A stretch of DNA of 55,546 bases from contig CAMUYR010000020.1 of NCBI GenBank assembly GCA_947164965.1, positions 1 to 55,546 on the forward strand, read 5' to 3'. The stretch is from an uncultured Prevotella sp. Lineage in GTDB: Bacteria; Bacteroidota; Bacteroidia; Bacteroidales; Bacteroidaceae. This document shows positions 8,885 to 15,733 of this stretch, piece after piece. The notes beneath the pieces were generated by a model. The model was not told where the DNA came from and did no database searches. It saw only the letters and a list, made by a program, of their open reading frames with translations. The position numbers and the translations under genes are program-made. Every line of letters starts with the position of its first letter. Position 1 is the first letter of the stretch.

Positions 8885-9450
8885 CGCAGGTCTTTCGAGG
8901 CCACAGAACGGCTCTGGTGGGTTGCGTTGGCATAGTCGTAGAGCGTCATGAAGCCGTTCTTCTCAATAATGGCTTTGGCTCTTGCTATTCGTTCCTCGCG
9001 AGTGAGCTTTGTTTTCTGTGGAACCAGGACCTCAGCTTCACTACGTTCAAAGGTGGCTTCCTTGTTCAACGCCTGCAACAATTTTGCATCTGGCTTAAAG
9101 TTAATCCCCTTGATACAGACATGCCTGTATTTTGTCTTCGGATCTCCATCGGTATTCTTCGATTCTGCCTTTTCCGACGGGCTCGATTCATCAAAACCCA
9201 ATGTCAGCGAGAATACGCCCAGCCCGTCAATCTTGATGTTGTGGCCCATTGGCATCCAACTTTTCATTGTCGAAACCAGTGCATCAAAAACTGCCCTGAT
9301 CATGCCTTCGCCGATACTGCCGGCATAGTCACGCATGTGTTCAATCACCGTTTCGTAGTCGTGCAGAGAGTAAGTCTGCATTTTGGGGTAAAGGGTTTTA
9401 TGGCCATCTGCCATTCCCTCTGCCATTTCCTTCAAAATGTACTTTGCCAT
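8806..9450 (-). CDS. long HU-family (DNABII) DNA-binding protein
   Basis: A 214-residue nucleoid-associated protein of the long Bacteroidetes HU type. The HU-like dimerisation and arm region occupies about residues 25-125 (IRAVFDALVSTMKSWM, IDGLGVFSLTLGF, then KYRHVCIKGINFKPD). A C-terminal winged-helix-like extension follows (REERIARAKAIIEKNGFMTLYDYANATHQS, about 147-214). It is convergent with the preceding + strand genes. Its promoter is TATTTTTGC on the minus strand at 9608-9616, leaving an AT-rich leader of about 150 nt. Confidence 0.88.
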   Translation of the reverse strand: MAKYILKEMAEGMADGHKTLYPKMQTYSLHDYETVIEHMRDYAGSIGEGMIRAVFDALVSTMKSWMPMGHNIKIDGLGVFSLTLGFDESSPSEKAESKNTDGDPKTKYRHVCIKGINFKPDAKLLQALNKEATFERSEAEVLVPQKTKLTREERIARAKAIIEKNGFMTLYDYANATHQSRSVASKDLRQIVADPTSGITTRGSHSHKVWSARR

Positions 9451-9511
9451 ATCCTAGATCCTTTTGTCGTTACTACTATGATTTTATTTAATTTTCTTTC
9501 TATATATTTTG

Positions 9512-9590
9512 TATTTTCAATTTTAAAACTTATGTTTTTAATTCAAAAATACATATTTTCAATTTAAGAACTTGTGTCTTTAAATTTTAT
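9512..9590. repeat. imperfect direct repeat in the HU leader
   Basis: A block of about 33 bp starting TATTTTCAATTT (9512) recurs 42 bp later (9554) with a few changes. Both copies lie in the 5' untranslated leader of the HU gene, between its -7 element and the start codon. Confidence 0.6.
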
Positions 9591-9607
9591 ATATAAACTT
9601 TCACACT

Positions 9608-9616
9608 GCAAAAATA
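9608..9616 (-). promoter_or_regulatory. -7 element of HU gene
   Basis: On the minus strand the sequence reads TATTTTTGC, matching TAnnTTTG. Transcription would start near 9600. Confidence 0.55.
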
Positions 9617-9660
9617 CATTCTTTTTTCCATTCCACAAAATAATTATCATTCTTTTTTGT

Positions 9661-9731
9661 TCCATTCGTCACTAAACCTACACAGAATATCCCTAATATT
9701 TGGCGGAATCCGCAACTTTCTGTAATTTTGC
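9661..9731 (+). promoter_or_regulatory. promoter with LytTR-like box upstream of GNAT/zinc-ribbon gene
   Basis: TCCATTCGTCAC at 9661-9672 is followed about 21 bp later by ACAGAATATCCC, similar to the degenerate half-site of the second barrel promoter. The -7 element TAATTTTGC is at 9723-9731, 61 bp from the box. The -7 element overlaps an upstream TTG, which rules that TTG out as the start codon. Confidence 0.6.
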
Positions 9732-9754
9732 AACGTCAAATTGCAAAAAGGTAT

Positions 9755-10654
9755 ATGGATACAAAAGAAATGAATATTAGATTAGAACAACCACAAGATT
9801 ATCGCGAGGTAGAAAACCTGACTCGCGAAGCATTCTGGAACGTTTATCGTCCAGGATGTACAGAGCATTATGTGCTTAACCAATATCGAACCAATCCAGA
9901 ATTCATCCCTGAACTGGATTTCGTGATGGAGGAGAATGGGCGTATCATCGGCCATGTGATGTTCTCCAAAGCCGAGATAATGCTTGACGATGGAACGCTC
10001 TTTCCTTCATGGACTTTCGGTCCCATCAGCATCCACCCAGATTACAAGCGCAAAGGCTATGGTTTGAAACTGCTTCAGTATGCGTTGGAGAAGGCCAAGG
10101 TGATGGGAATAAGACTGATTCAGATAGAGGGGAATATCGAGTTCTACAAGCACGCAGGATTCGATCTGGCCAGCAAGATGAAGATTCATTATCACGCAGA
10201 GCCGAGGGAGTCGGAAGTTCCGTATTTCCTTGCCCTAGAGTTGATTCCTGGCTATTGGGGCAATCGTGAAGGAACTTATTGCCCTCCAAAGGGCTACTTC
10301 GTAGCTGATGAGAATCCCGAGGCTTTCGAAGCATACGAGGCATTGTTCCCTGCTAAAGAGAGAGCCTTGCAGCCTAGTCAGTTACCTCAGTTCTGCCAAA
10401 GTTGCGGTATGCCCCTCACTAAGAATGAAGACTGCGGTACAAACGCAGACGGCAGTATCAATTATGACTATTGCAAGTACTGTTATGCCGAAGGCAAGTT
10501 CTTGCAGGAATGTACGATGGACGAGATGATAGAGCATTGCTCGCAATTCGTCGATGAAGTGAATAAACAGATGCCCAAGCCAATGACGAAGGAAGAATAC
10601 AAGCAGATGATGCGAGGGTTCTTCCCAATGCTTAAAAGATGGAGAAAAGAATAA
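9755..10654 (+). CDS. GNAT N-acetyltransferase fused to a zinc-ribbon domain
   Basis: Two-domain cytoplasmic protein of about 299 residues. The N-terminal GNAT domain (about residues 5-170) has the acetyl-CoA loop in PDYKRKGYGLKLLQYAL and GNIEFYKHAGF. The C-terminal part (about 215-275) is a Cys-rich zinc ribbon (FCQSCGMPLTKNEDCG, YCKYCYAEGKF), like the PF12674 zinc-ribbon proteins that usually stand alone. The ATG at 9755 is chosen because the -7 promoter element at 9723-9731 excludes earlier starts; 9770 is an alternative. Substrate unknown. The 3' end overlaps the next gene by 16 nt. Confidence 0.85.
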   Translation: MDTKEMNIRLEQPQDYREVENLTREAFWNVYRPGCTEHYVLNQYRTNPEFIPELDFVMEENGRIIGHVMFSKAEIMLDDGTLFPSWTFGPISIHPDYKRKGYGLKLLQYALEKAKVMGIRLIQIEGNIEFYKHAGFDLASKMKIHYHAEPRESEVPYFLALELIPGYWGNREGTYCPPKGYFVADENPEAFEAYEALFPAKERALQPSQLPQFCQSCGMPLTKNEDCGTNADGSINYDYCKYCYAEGKFLQECTMDEMIEHCSQFVDEVNKQMPKPMTKEEYKQMMRGFFPMLKRWRKE

Positions 10655-11166
10655 CCGAAGATAGACTCAGACAGACATTCAGCGAGGGTGGCGCTCAGGA
10701 GATTTACCAAGAAGTAAAGGCTAGTGGTGATTTCCTTGGTTTTGCTCGTCGGTATGCATTCAGTGAGGATTATCTTGTAGCAAGGAGTGCCTTACGGGGA
10801 CTGACCAAGGCTGGCAAAGAAGAGTTGTCTCAGCTACAGGTAATACTCCATGATTTTATCAATCAGGCCATGCAGACAGCGAACTCTTCCGTTAGGCGAC
10901 TGTCTCTGAACATCATAGAAAGATTGGAGATGTCTGAAGATTACCTGCGTACAGACTTCCTTGATTTCTGCTTCGAACACATGATAGATGTCAAAGAGTT
11001 CCCTGGCATTCAGTCCGTCTGCATGAAACTCGCCTTCCGTATGTGCAAATTCTACCCAGAACTGATGGATGAACTGAAGCGCACCCTTGAAGCGATGGAG
11101 ATTGATTATTACAAGCCTGCAGTGAAATGCGTCCGTAGCAGGATTCTAAGCGGTAAGCTCAAATGA
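10639..11166 (+). CDS. all-alpha, HEAT-like protein, function unknown
   Basis: A 175-residue protein predicted to be entirely helical, with helix pairs such as YLVARSALRGLTKAG and SVRRLSLNIIERLEMS that resemble HEAT/ALK repeats found in DNA alkylation repair-like proteins. No active-site residues can be assigned. The start codon lies inside the end of the GNAT/zinc-ribbon gene (16-nt overlap), so the two are translationally coupled and may share a job. Confidence 0.7.
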   Translation: MEKRITEDRLRQTFSEGGAQEIYQEVKASGDFLGFARRYAFSEDYLVARSALRGLTKAGKEELSQLQVILHDFINQAMQTANSSVRRLSLNIIERLEMSEDYLRTDFLDFCFEHMIDVKEFPGIQSVCMKLAFRMCKFYPELMDELKRTLEAMEIDYYKPAVKCVRSRILSGKLK

Positions 11167-11171
11167 AATTG

Positions 11172-11202
11172 CAACTTTTACGATGATAAATACGTCTAAC
11201 AG
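11172..11202 (+). promoter_or_regulatory. candidate ECF-sigma promoter of yccF
   Basis: GCAACTTTT and CGTCTAACAG are separated so that AAC and CGTC are exactly 17 nt apart. The identical pair and spacing occur upstream of the second, broken yccF at 39923-39954 while the spacer sequence differs. AAC...CGTC resembles -35/-10 boxes of ECF sigma factors. Confidence 0.55.
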
Positions 11203-11225
11203 ATGAATTCAGTAATAGAGAGAAC

Positions 11226-11594
11226 ATGAAGACTTTAGGAAACATCATCTGGATAATCTTCGGTGGGCTGCATATTGCCTTGGAGTATTTCATTGCTGGA
11301 CTGGTACTGATGATTACCATCATCGGTATACCATTTGGCATACAGAGCATGAAACTGGGTATGCTTGCCATCTGGCCGTTCGGTACGCAAGTGAAGTGGA
11401 GACCCTCGCAGCCAGGTTGTCTGAGCATATTCATGAATGTACTATGGTTTTTCGTGGGCGGTATCTGGATCTGGCTCACCCACATCTTCTACGGCCTCAT
11501 TTTCTGCATCACCATCATTGGCATCCCCTTCGGGAAGATGCACTTCCGTCTGGCAAAGCTGGCACTGTCACCATTCGGTAAAGAACTCGTATAA
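11226..11594 (+). CDS. yccF: YccF domain membrane protein
   Basis: A 122-residue inner-membrane protein with two YccF repeats, each carrying TIIGIPFG (residues about 33-40 and 95-102) and a following LAxxPFG segment. About four membrane helices are predicted. Function in the family is not firmly known. A second copy with matching promoter boxes, but with a disrupted frame, lies at 39511-39899. Confidence 0.9.
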   Translation: MKTLGNIIWIIFGGLHIALEYFIAGLVLMITIIGIPFGIQSMKLGMLAIWPFGTQVKWRPSQPGCLSIFMNVLWFFVGGIWIWLTHIFYGLIFCITIIGIPFGKMHFRLAKLALSPFGKELV

Positions 11595-11648
11595 ATTAAA
11601 CTTCCCTTATCCTTTGGCAGCTACATGTACTCTCTGCTGACATCCATT

Positions 11649-11697
11649 GTTTAAACGAGTTTAAATAATTGGCAGCATAGTTTAACCGAGTTTAAAT
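11649..11697. promoter_or_regulatory. two dyad operators upstream of hsp20
   Basis: TTTAAAC-ga-GTTTAAA (11650-11665) and TTTAACC-ga-GTTTAAA (11681-11696) are inverted repeats with a 2-nt centre, 31 bp apart (three helical turns). They lie about 75-90 bp upstream of a -24/-12-like element, the usual place for an enhancer-binding activator. Confidence 0.55.
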
Positions 11698-11737
11698 TTC
11701 GCGCCATTCTGACTATCTTCGAGTGCCATTTTGTCAA

Positions 11738-11755
11738 TCGGCACGAAAGTTGTAC
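11738..11755 (+). promoter_or_regulatory. sigma-54-like -24/-12 element of hsp20
   Basis: TCGGCACGAAAGTTGTAC has GG at 11740-11741 and GT at 11752-11753, separated by 10 nt, close to the TGGCAC-N5-TTGC consensus except that the -12 GC is GT. No TAnnTTTG box is obvious nearby. Confidence 0.4.
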
Positions 11756-11838
11756 TATGTCTTGTGAAAGCTGAAGCGAAAGCCGAGGTGATCAACAACA
11801 AATAAGTTAAACTAAAAGAATAATTGGAGGTAAAAGTT

Positions 11839-12264
11839 ATGTTGAACGGATTAATGAAAAGCAATGGTTGGTTCCCAACAATGTTTGATGATTTCTTTAA
11901 CACTGATTTCATGCCTCGTGCCAACAGTACAGCACCCGCAGTCAATGTCAAGGAGAGTGAGAAGGCCTACACGATGGAACTTGCAGCTCCAGGCATCAAG
12001 AAAGAATATTGCCGCGTAGCCATCAATGACGAGGGCAACCTCACCATCGCCATTGAGAACAAACAGGAACACAAGCATGAGGACAAGCATCATCACTATC
12101 TGCGCCGCGAGTTCAGCTACTCGAACTACGAGCAGAACTACACGCTACCTGATGATGTCGTGAAAGACCAGATCTCTGCCAAGGTGGAGGACGGCATCCT
12201 GACCGTCACCATGCCGAAGACCGAGCCGAAGCAGAAGGTCACCAAGGCCATTGAGGTCTCATAA
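11839..12264 (+). CDS. Hsp20/alpha-crystallin small heat-shock protein
   Basis: A 141-residue ATP-independent holdase chaperone. The alpha-crystallin domain spans about residues 30-130, from APAVNVKESEKAYTMELAAPG to KVEDGILTVTMPK. The ATG at 11839 is chosen over an in-frame TTG because a GGAGG ribosome-binding site (11826-11830) stands 8 nt in front of it, one of the few clear Shine-Dalgarno sites in the window. Dyads and a sigma-54-like element upstream suggest stress-induced expression. A terminator follows. Confidence 0.92.
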   Translation: MLNGLMKSNGWFPTMFDDFFNTDFMPRANSTAPAVNVKESEKAYTMELAAPGIKKEYCRVAINDEGNLTIAIENKQEHKHEDKHHHYLRREFSYSNYEQNYTLPDDVVKDQISAKVEDGILTVTMPKTEPKQKVTKAIEVS

Positions 12265-12291
12265 TGAGGATTACATTTTGATTAAAACAGC

Positions 12292-12328
12292 AGGGAGCAG
12301 CATCATAACGGGTGTTGCCCCCTTTTTT
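12292..12328 (+). terminator. rho-independent terminator after hsp20
   Basis: AGGGaGCA pairs with TGCcCCCT with one mismatch, around a loop of about 15 nt, followed by a run of six T. Confidence 0.65.
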
Positions 12329-12403
12329 ATGGGTTAAAATAAAAAAATGTGAGGAAAATACAAATAATCGCGCATAAGTGACTGTTAAGAGCTGTTTTTT
12401 GAG

Positions 12404-12411
12404 TATTTTTG
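12404..12411 (+). promoter_or_regulatory. -7 element of PHP phosphatase gene
   Basis: TATTTTTG at 12404-12411 matches the Bacteroidota -7 box and stands 20 nt before the GTG start. Confidence 0.55.
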
Positions 12412-12431
12412 CAGGGAATTTGTAATCGAAG

Positions 12432-13157
12432 GTGAGAAAAGTATTAATCGACGCACATACGCATACAGTGGCATCGGGCCATGCCTACAGCAGTCTGCAG
12501 GAGATGGCAAAGGCTGCTGCTGACAAGGGCTTGGAGGTGCTGGGCATCACGGAGCACGGCCCCAAGGTACCAGGAACGTGTCCACAGTTGTATTTCAAGA
12601 ACATGTTTGTGGTTCCCCGTCAGATGTACGGCATCCGTCTGCTGATGGGCTGCGAGATGAACATCCTCGACTGTCAGGGTACACTTGACCTGACGGAAGA
12701 CTATATTGACTACCTCGACCTGAAGATTGCAGGCATTCATGGCGCATGGTATCAGGGAGGTTCGGAGGAAGAGAATACCGAGGGCATGATAAATGTCATC
12801 AAACACCCCAAAATGCACATCATCAGTCATCCAGGCGACGGTTCTGCAGAGTTGGACTTTGAGAAGCTGGTATTGGCTGCCAAGGAAGCACACACGCTGT
12901 TGGAGATCAACAACCACTCGTTGGCTCCACAGCGTAAGAAGTCAGTGGCACGTGAGAACAATCTGGAACTGCTGCGACTCTGCAAGAAGCATGACGTACC
13001 CACCATTCTGGGTAGCGATGCACACATTACTTTCCAGATTGCCGACTACGAACGACTGTATTCACTATTAGAAGAGACCGACTTCCCTGATGAGCTGATT
13101 ATGAACTACTGGCCAGACAAGTTCTTTGACTATCTGGGCATCAACCGCGAAGTATGA
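12432..13157 (+). CDS. PHP-domain phosphatase, YcdX-like
   Basis: A 241-residue metal-dependent phosphoesterase. The N-terminal HxH motif (IDAHTHTVASGHAYSS, residues 6-21), the ITEHGP motif (about 39-44), LMGCEMNI and the later SHPGDG and LGSDAH motifs supply the trinuclear-metal ligands of the PHP family. Start is GTG at 12432, because the PHP fold begins within six residues of it and a promoter -7 box ends at 12411. The substrate is unknown. The stop overlaps the next gene's ATG. Confidence 0.9.
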   Translation: MRKVLIDAHTHTVASGHAYSSLQEMAKAAADKGLEVLGITEHGPKVPGTCPQLYFKNMFVVPRQMYGIRLLMGCEMNILDCQGTLDLTEDYIDYLDLKIAGIHGAWYQGGSEEENTEGMINVIKHPKMHIISHPGDGSAELDFEKLVLAAKEAHTLLEINNHSLAPQRKKSVARENNLELLRLCKKHDVPTILGSDAHITFQIADYERLYSLLEETDFPDELIMNYWPDKFFDYLGINREV

Positions 13158-13750
13158 TGAAGATACTGTTCCTACACGGATTCTTTGCGAGCGGCCAGTG
13201 TGTGCCTGCTGTAGCATTAAAGGAAGCATTTGAAGGCAAGGCAGAGGTGCTGACACCTGATCTGCCTATGCATCCCAAAGAGGCTATCAACTTTATTCGT
13301 GACCTGATAGACATCGAGAAACCTGACGCATTGGTGGGCAACAGTTGCGGTTCGTTCTATGCTCAGATGATAGCCCCAATCATAGGACTGCCAGCACTGC
13401 TGGGCAATCCGCACTTCAAGATGACAGAATTCCTGAAGCCGAGAATAGGCGCACACCAATACAAGTCACCACGCAAGGATGGCAAGCAGGACTTCATCAT
13501 CGATGAACAACTCATTGCAGAGTTTGCAGAGTTGGAAAAACAACAGTTTGACAACTACAATCCAGAGTATAAGGAACATATTTGGGGAATCTTTGGTGAA
13601 CAGGATACACTGGCACACTACGAACCGCTGTTCCTGAAGTATTACAGCCATTCGTATCACTTCCCTGGAGGCCATACGCCCACGGCAGAAGAAGTGCATA
13701 CGTACTATGTGCCGTTGATAGAAAAGCTAATGAAAGAGCGTGCTATCTGA
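13154..13750 (+). CDS. YqiA-like alpha/beta-hydrolase esterase
   Basis: A 198-residue small esterase of the YqiA/UPF0227 type. Catalytic residues are visible: oxyanion-side FLHGFFASGQ near residues 6-15, nucleophile Ser in VGNSCGSFYA (about 61-70), acid Asp in GEQDTL (about 150) and His in FPGGHTP (about 175). It overlaps the PHP gene start-to-stop, so the two are coupled. Its 3' end overlaps the 3' end of a broken minus-strand gene by a few bases. Confidence 0.85.
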   Translation: MMKILFLHGFFASGQCVPAVALKEAFEGKAEVLTPDLPMHPKEAINFIRDLIDIEKPDALVGNSCGSFYAQMIAPIIGLPALLGNPHFKMTEFLKPRIGAHQYKSPRKDGKQDFIIDEQLIAEFAELEKQQFDNYNPEYKEHIWGIFGEQDTLAHYEPLFLKYYSHSYHFPGGHTPTAEEVHTYYVPLIEKLMKERAI

Positions 13751-14081
13751 TAATCTTTGCCTTTTGAAGATTATCAAAGTCGCTCCAGAAATCAGACGCA
13801 TCTGACTCACTGAAGCCGTCTGAGGATAACTCCTTCAGGATAGCGTCCATCAGTTGAATCTTGGAGATGTTCAGATCTGGGTCAACATCGATGGGATAAG
13901 TGAGAATGTCGCCCTATGAACCAACGTGCAGGTTGGTAATGGCGATGTTGCCATCAACCATCTTCACCCGAATATGCTTGCTGGAACCATATTCTGGCTT
14001 GGTATCACGGAGATTCTGGTATAGCAGGTTGTCGCTATACTGCTCAGAATCGACGGAATTTATGAGTTCACAAAGTGTCAT
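13743..14081 (-). pseudogene. small ORF of unknown family interrupted by one in-frame TAG
   Basis: From ATG at 14081 the frame encodes 55 residues (starting MTLCELINSVDSEQY), meets TAG at 13914-13916, then continues in the same frame for 56 more codons (GDILTYPIDVDPDLNISK ...) to its real TAG at 13743. The two halves have uniform composition, so one 112-residue acidic protein has acquired a nonsense codon. It follows crcB by 4 nt. The parent family is not recognised. Sequencing error is possible. Confidence 0.65.
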
Positions 14082-14085
14082 ATTG

Positions 14086-14448
14086 TTATCCTCTTAAATT
14101 TGAAAGCATCATGCCGCCCCAAACAGCAAGAATGCCGATGATGACGCTAGCGCCAACGTATAGCGCCATCAGCAGGACATCGCCAGCCTTCATCATGTCA
14201 AAGGATTCGTTAGCAAAGGTGCTGAACGTGGTAAAACCGCCGCAGAAGCCTGTTACCAGCAACAGTTTCATCTCAGGTGACAACACGCCTTTACTAGCCA
14301 GGCCTACCAACAATCCGATGAGCAACGAGCCAAGGATGTTTACGGCAAACGTGCCCCAAGGGAATGAGGTGCTAATGCCAGAGAGCAAATATCGCAGTAC
14401 TGAGCCAACTGCTCCACCAAATGCTACCAATAACAGATTTCTTACCAT
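14086..14448 (-). CDS. crcB: CrcB/Fluc fluoride channel
   Basis: About 120 residues, four membrane helices, exporting fluoride as a dual-topology dimer. Family motifs are present: GGAVGSVLRYLLSG near the start, WGTFAVNILGSLLIG, and the TM3-break region FCGGFTTFSTFANE. The start at 14448 (MVRNLLL) is chosen because the minus-strand -7 element TACCTTTGC at 14465-14473 would put transcription start below the longer ATG at 14469. With so short a leader there is no room for a fluoride riboswitch. Confidence 0.92.
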   Translation of the reverse strand: MVRNLLLVAFGGAVGSVLRYLLSGISTSFPWGTFAVNILGSLLIGLLVGLASKGVLSPEMKLLLVTGFCGGFTTFSTFANESFDMMKAGDVLLMALYVGASVIIGILAVWGGMMLSNLRG

Positions 14449-14464
14449 ATTATCCGATTTGAGG

Positions 14465-14473
14465 TGCAAAGGT
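14465..14473 (-). promoter_or_regulatory. -7 element of crcB
   Basis: TACCTTTGC on the minus strand. Confidence 0.6.
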
Positions 14474-14516
14474 ACGAAAAAACGTGAAATTTCGAGGATA
14501 ATTCGCCGTTTTTCAC

Positions 14517-14524
14517 TATATTTG
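14517..14524 (+). promoter_or_regulatory. -7 element of flavodoxin-like gene
   Basis: TATATTTG on the + strand. It is divergent from the crcB promoter, 45 bp away. Confidence 0.6.
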
Positions 14525-14561
14525 CACGCAGAAAGTTCTATACTACTAAACGAATACGAAT

Positions 14562-15098
14562 ATGAAGAAAGTCATTGTTATATCGACTAGTCTGCGTCGT
14601 GGCTCAAACAGCGACATGCTGGCAGACAAGTTCGTGGAAGGTGCTAAGGCAGTTGGAAACGAGGTAGAGAAGATTTCTCTTGTTGGCAAGGAAATCCAGT
14701 TCTGTAAGGGCTGTTTTGGATGCCAGAAGCTGGGAAAGTGCGTTATCAAGGATGATGTGAACGACATTATGGTCAAGGTGATGGAGGCTGATGTCGTTTG
14801 CTGGGCAACGCCCATCTACTACTACGAGATGAGCGGACAGATGAAGACCTTGATAGACCGCATGAATGCGATGTATGAGCAGGACTACAAGTTCCGTGAT
14901 GTCTATCTGCTGACCACCGCTGCTGAGGATGAGGAAGAGACACCCAAGCGCGCAGAGATAGGACTGACAGGCTGGATAGACTGCTATCCTAAGAGCCACT
15001 TGGCAGGTACGCTCTTCTGTGGTGGCGTGAACGAGCCACGCGAGATAGAAGGCAACAGCAAGTTGCAGGATGCCTTCGAACTGGGTAAAAACGTATAA
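14562..15098 (+). CDS. flavodoxin-like NAD(P)H-dependent FMN oxidoreductase
   Basis: A 178-residue FMN-binding protein of the iron-sulfur flavoprotein/NADPH-FMN reductase group. The phosphate-binding loop is STSLRRGSNSDMLADKF (residues 8-24). A compact cysteine motif CKGCFGCQKLGKC (about 48-60) is usual in this family, followed by ATPIYYYEMSGQMKTLIDRM (about 82-101). Electron acceptor is unknown. It stands alone between its own promoter and a strong terminator. Confidence 0.88.
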   Translation: MKKVIVISTSLRRGSNSDMLADKFVEGAKAVGNEVEKISLVGKEIQFCKGCFGCQKLGKCVIKDDVNDIMVKVMEADVVCWATPIYYYEMSGQMKTLIDRMNAMYEQDYKFRDVYLLTTAAEDEEETPKRAEIGLTGWIDCYPKSHLAGTLFCGGVNEPREIEGNSKLQDAFELGKNV

Positions 15099-15119
15099 TG
15101 AACTATTGAATATAATATC

Positions 15120-15154
15120 AAAGCCCGACCTGCATTTGCAAGCCGGGCTTTTTT
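15120..15154. terminator. strong terminator hairpin after flavodoxin-like gene
   Basis: AAGCCCG pairs with CGGGCTT (15121-15127 with 15144-15150), extended by TGC/GCA inside, then TTTT. A closely similar hairpin is at 38861-38894. Confidence 0.85.
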
Positions 15155-15174
15155 GTGGATAATATGTAGAATGG

Positions 15175-15585
15175 CTATGCCATGAAGTGCTTGATATGGC
15201 GGGCTGACGTTACCTTGGCATCGTAGATGACTGTCAATTCACGAGTGCGTGGATTCCACTTGGTGTTCATCACGCCTTTCATGTTATCGACCTTGGCAAT
15301 CACCTTACGATGGGAGTCGTGGCGGCTAACCCTGAAGGTGCAGGTCTTCACGTCAGGACGATAGGCGTGGCCTTTGTGATAGGTGTTGTGTGACAGCGCC
15401 CTGTCCACCTTGTCGAAGTGCGACCCACCTCTGTCATTATTCACTACGACAACAGTTGTCTTCTTGTCGTTTCTGTCGTTGTGATGCTTATTACCTGCCA
15501 TTGCCGGCATTGTTGTGATTGCCATCATCATCATGGCTGCGATCACCTTATTCAGCCAATTAGTGCTCACTATTGTCTTCTTCAT
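15175..15585 (-). CDS. exported small protein with HMA-like ferredoxin fold
   Basis: A 136-residue protein with a signal peptide (about residues 1-30, cut near AMAG), a His/Asp/Lys-rich linker and a C-terminal domain (about 80-136) that looks like a heavy-metal-associated beta-alpha-beta fold (CTFRVSRHDSHRKVIAKV, then GVMNTKWNPRTRELTVIYD). The usual CxxC metal site is missing; only one Cys remains and histidines are abundant. A periplasmic metal-related role is a guess. It has a -7 element at 15637-15645 and inverted repeats upstream. Confidence 0.7.
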   Translation of the reverse strand: MKKTIVSTNWLNKVIAAMMMMAITTMPAMAGNKHHNDRNDKKTTVVVVNNDRGGSHFDKVDRALSHNTYHKGHAYRPDVKTCTFRVSRHDSHRKVIAKVDNMKGVMNTKWNPRTRELTVIYDAKVTSARHIKHFMA

Positions 15586-15636
15586 AATCTTGTCTCCTAT
15601 ACTTTAAATGTTAGACATTTGTTTCTTAATCACAGT

Positions 15637-15723
15637 GCAAAGATAGGGTGAATCTACGGGATTTGAAAATGAAAATTCCTATTCTGCGCCTCCAAATCCC
15701 TATAGTTTAGTGGGGAATTCCCC
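15637..15723 (-). promoter_or_regulatory. promoter and inverted repeats upstream of HMA-like gene
   Basis: The -7 element TATCTTTGC is on the minus strand at 15637-15645. Upstream of it are the inverted pair GGGATTTG (15658-15665) and CAAATCCC (15693-15700), and a perfect 12-bp palindrome GGGGAATTCCCC (15712-15723). These are candidate operators. The palindrome also lies just after the aat stop. Confidence 0.5.
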
Positions 15724-15733
15724 CTAAGTAATT

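Noticed and set aside
9728..9754. Longer GNAT/zinc-ribbon start at TTG 9728
   Set aside because: The TTG lies inside the -7 promoter element, so it would not be transcribed as a start codon.
14449..14475. Fluoride riboswitch upstream of crcB
   Set aside because: The -7 element leaves a leader of about 10 nt, far too short.
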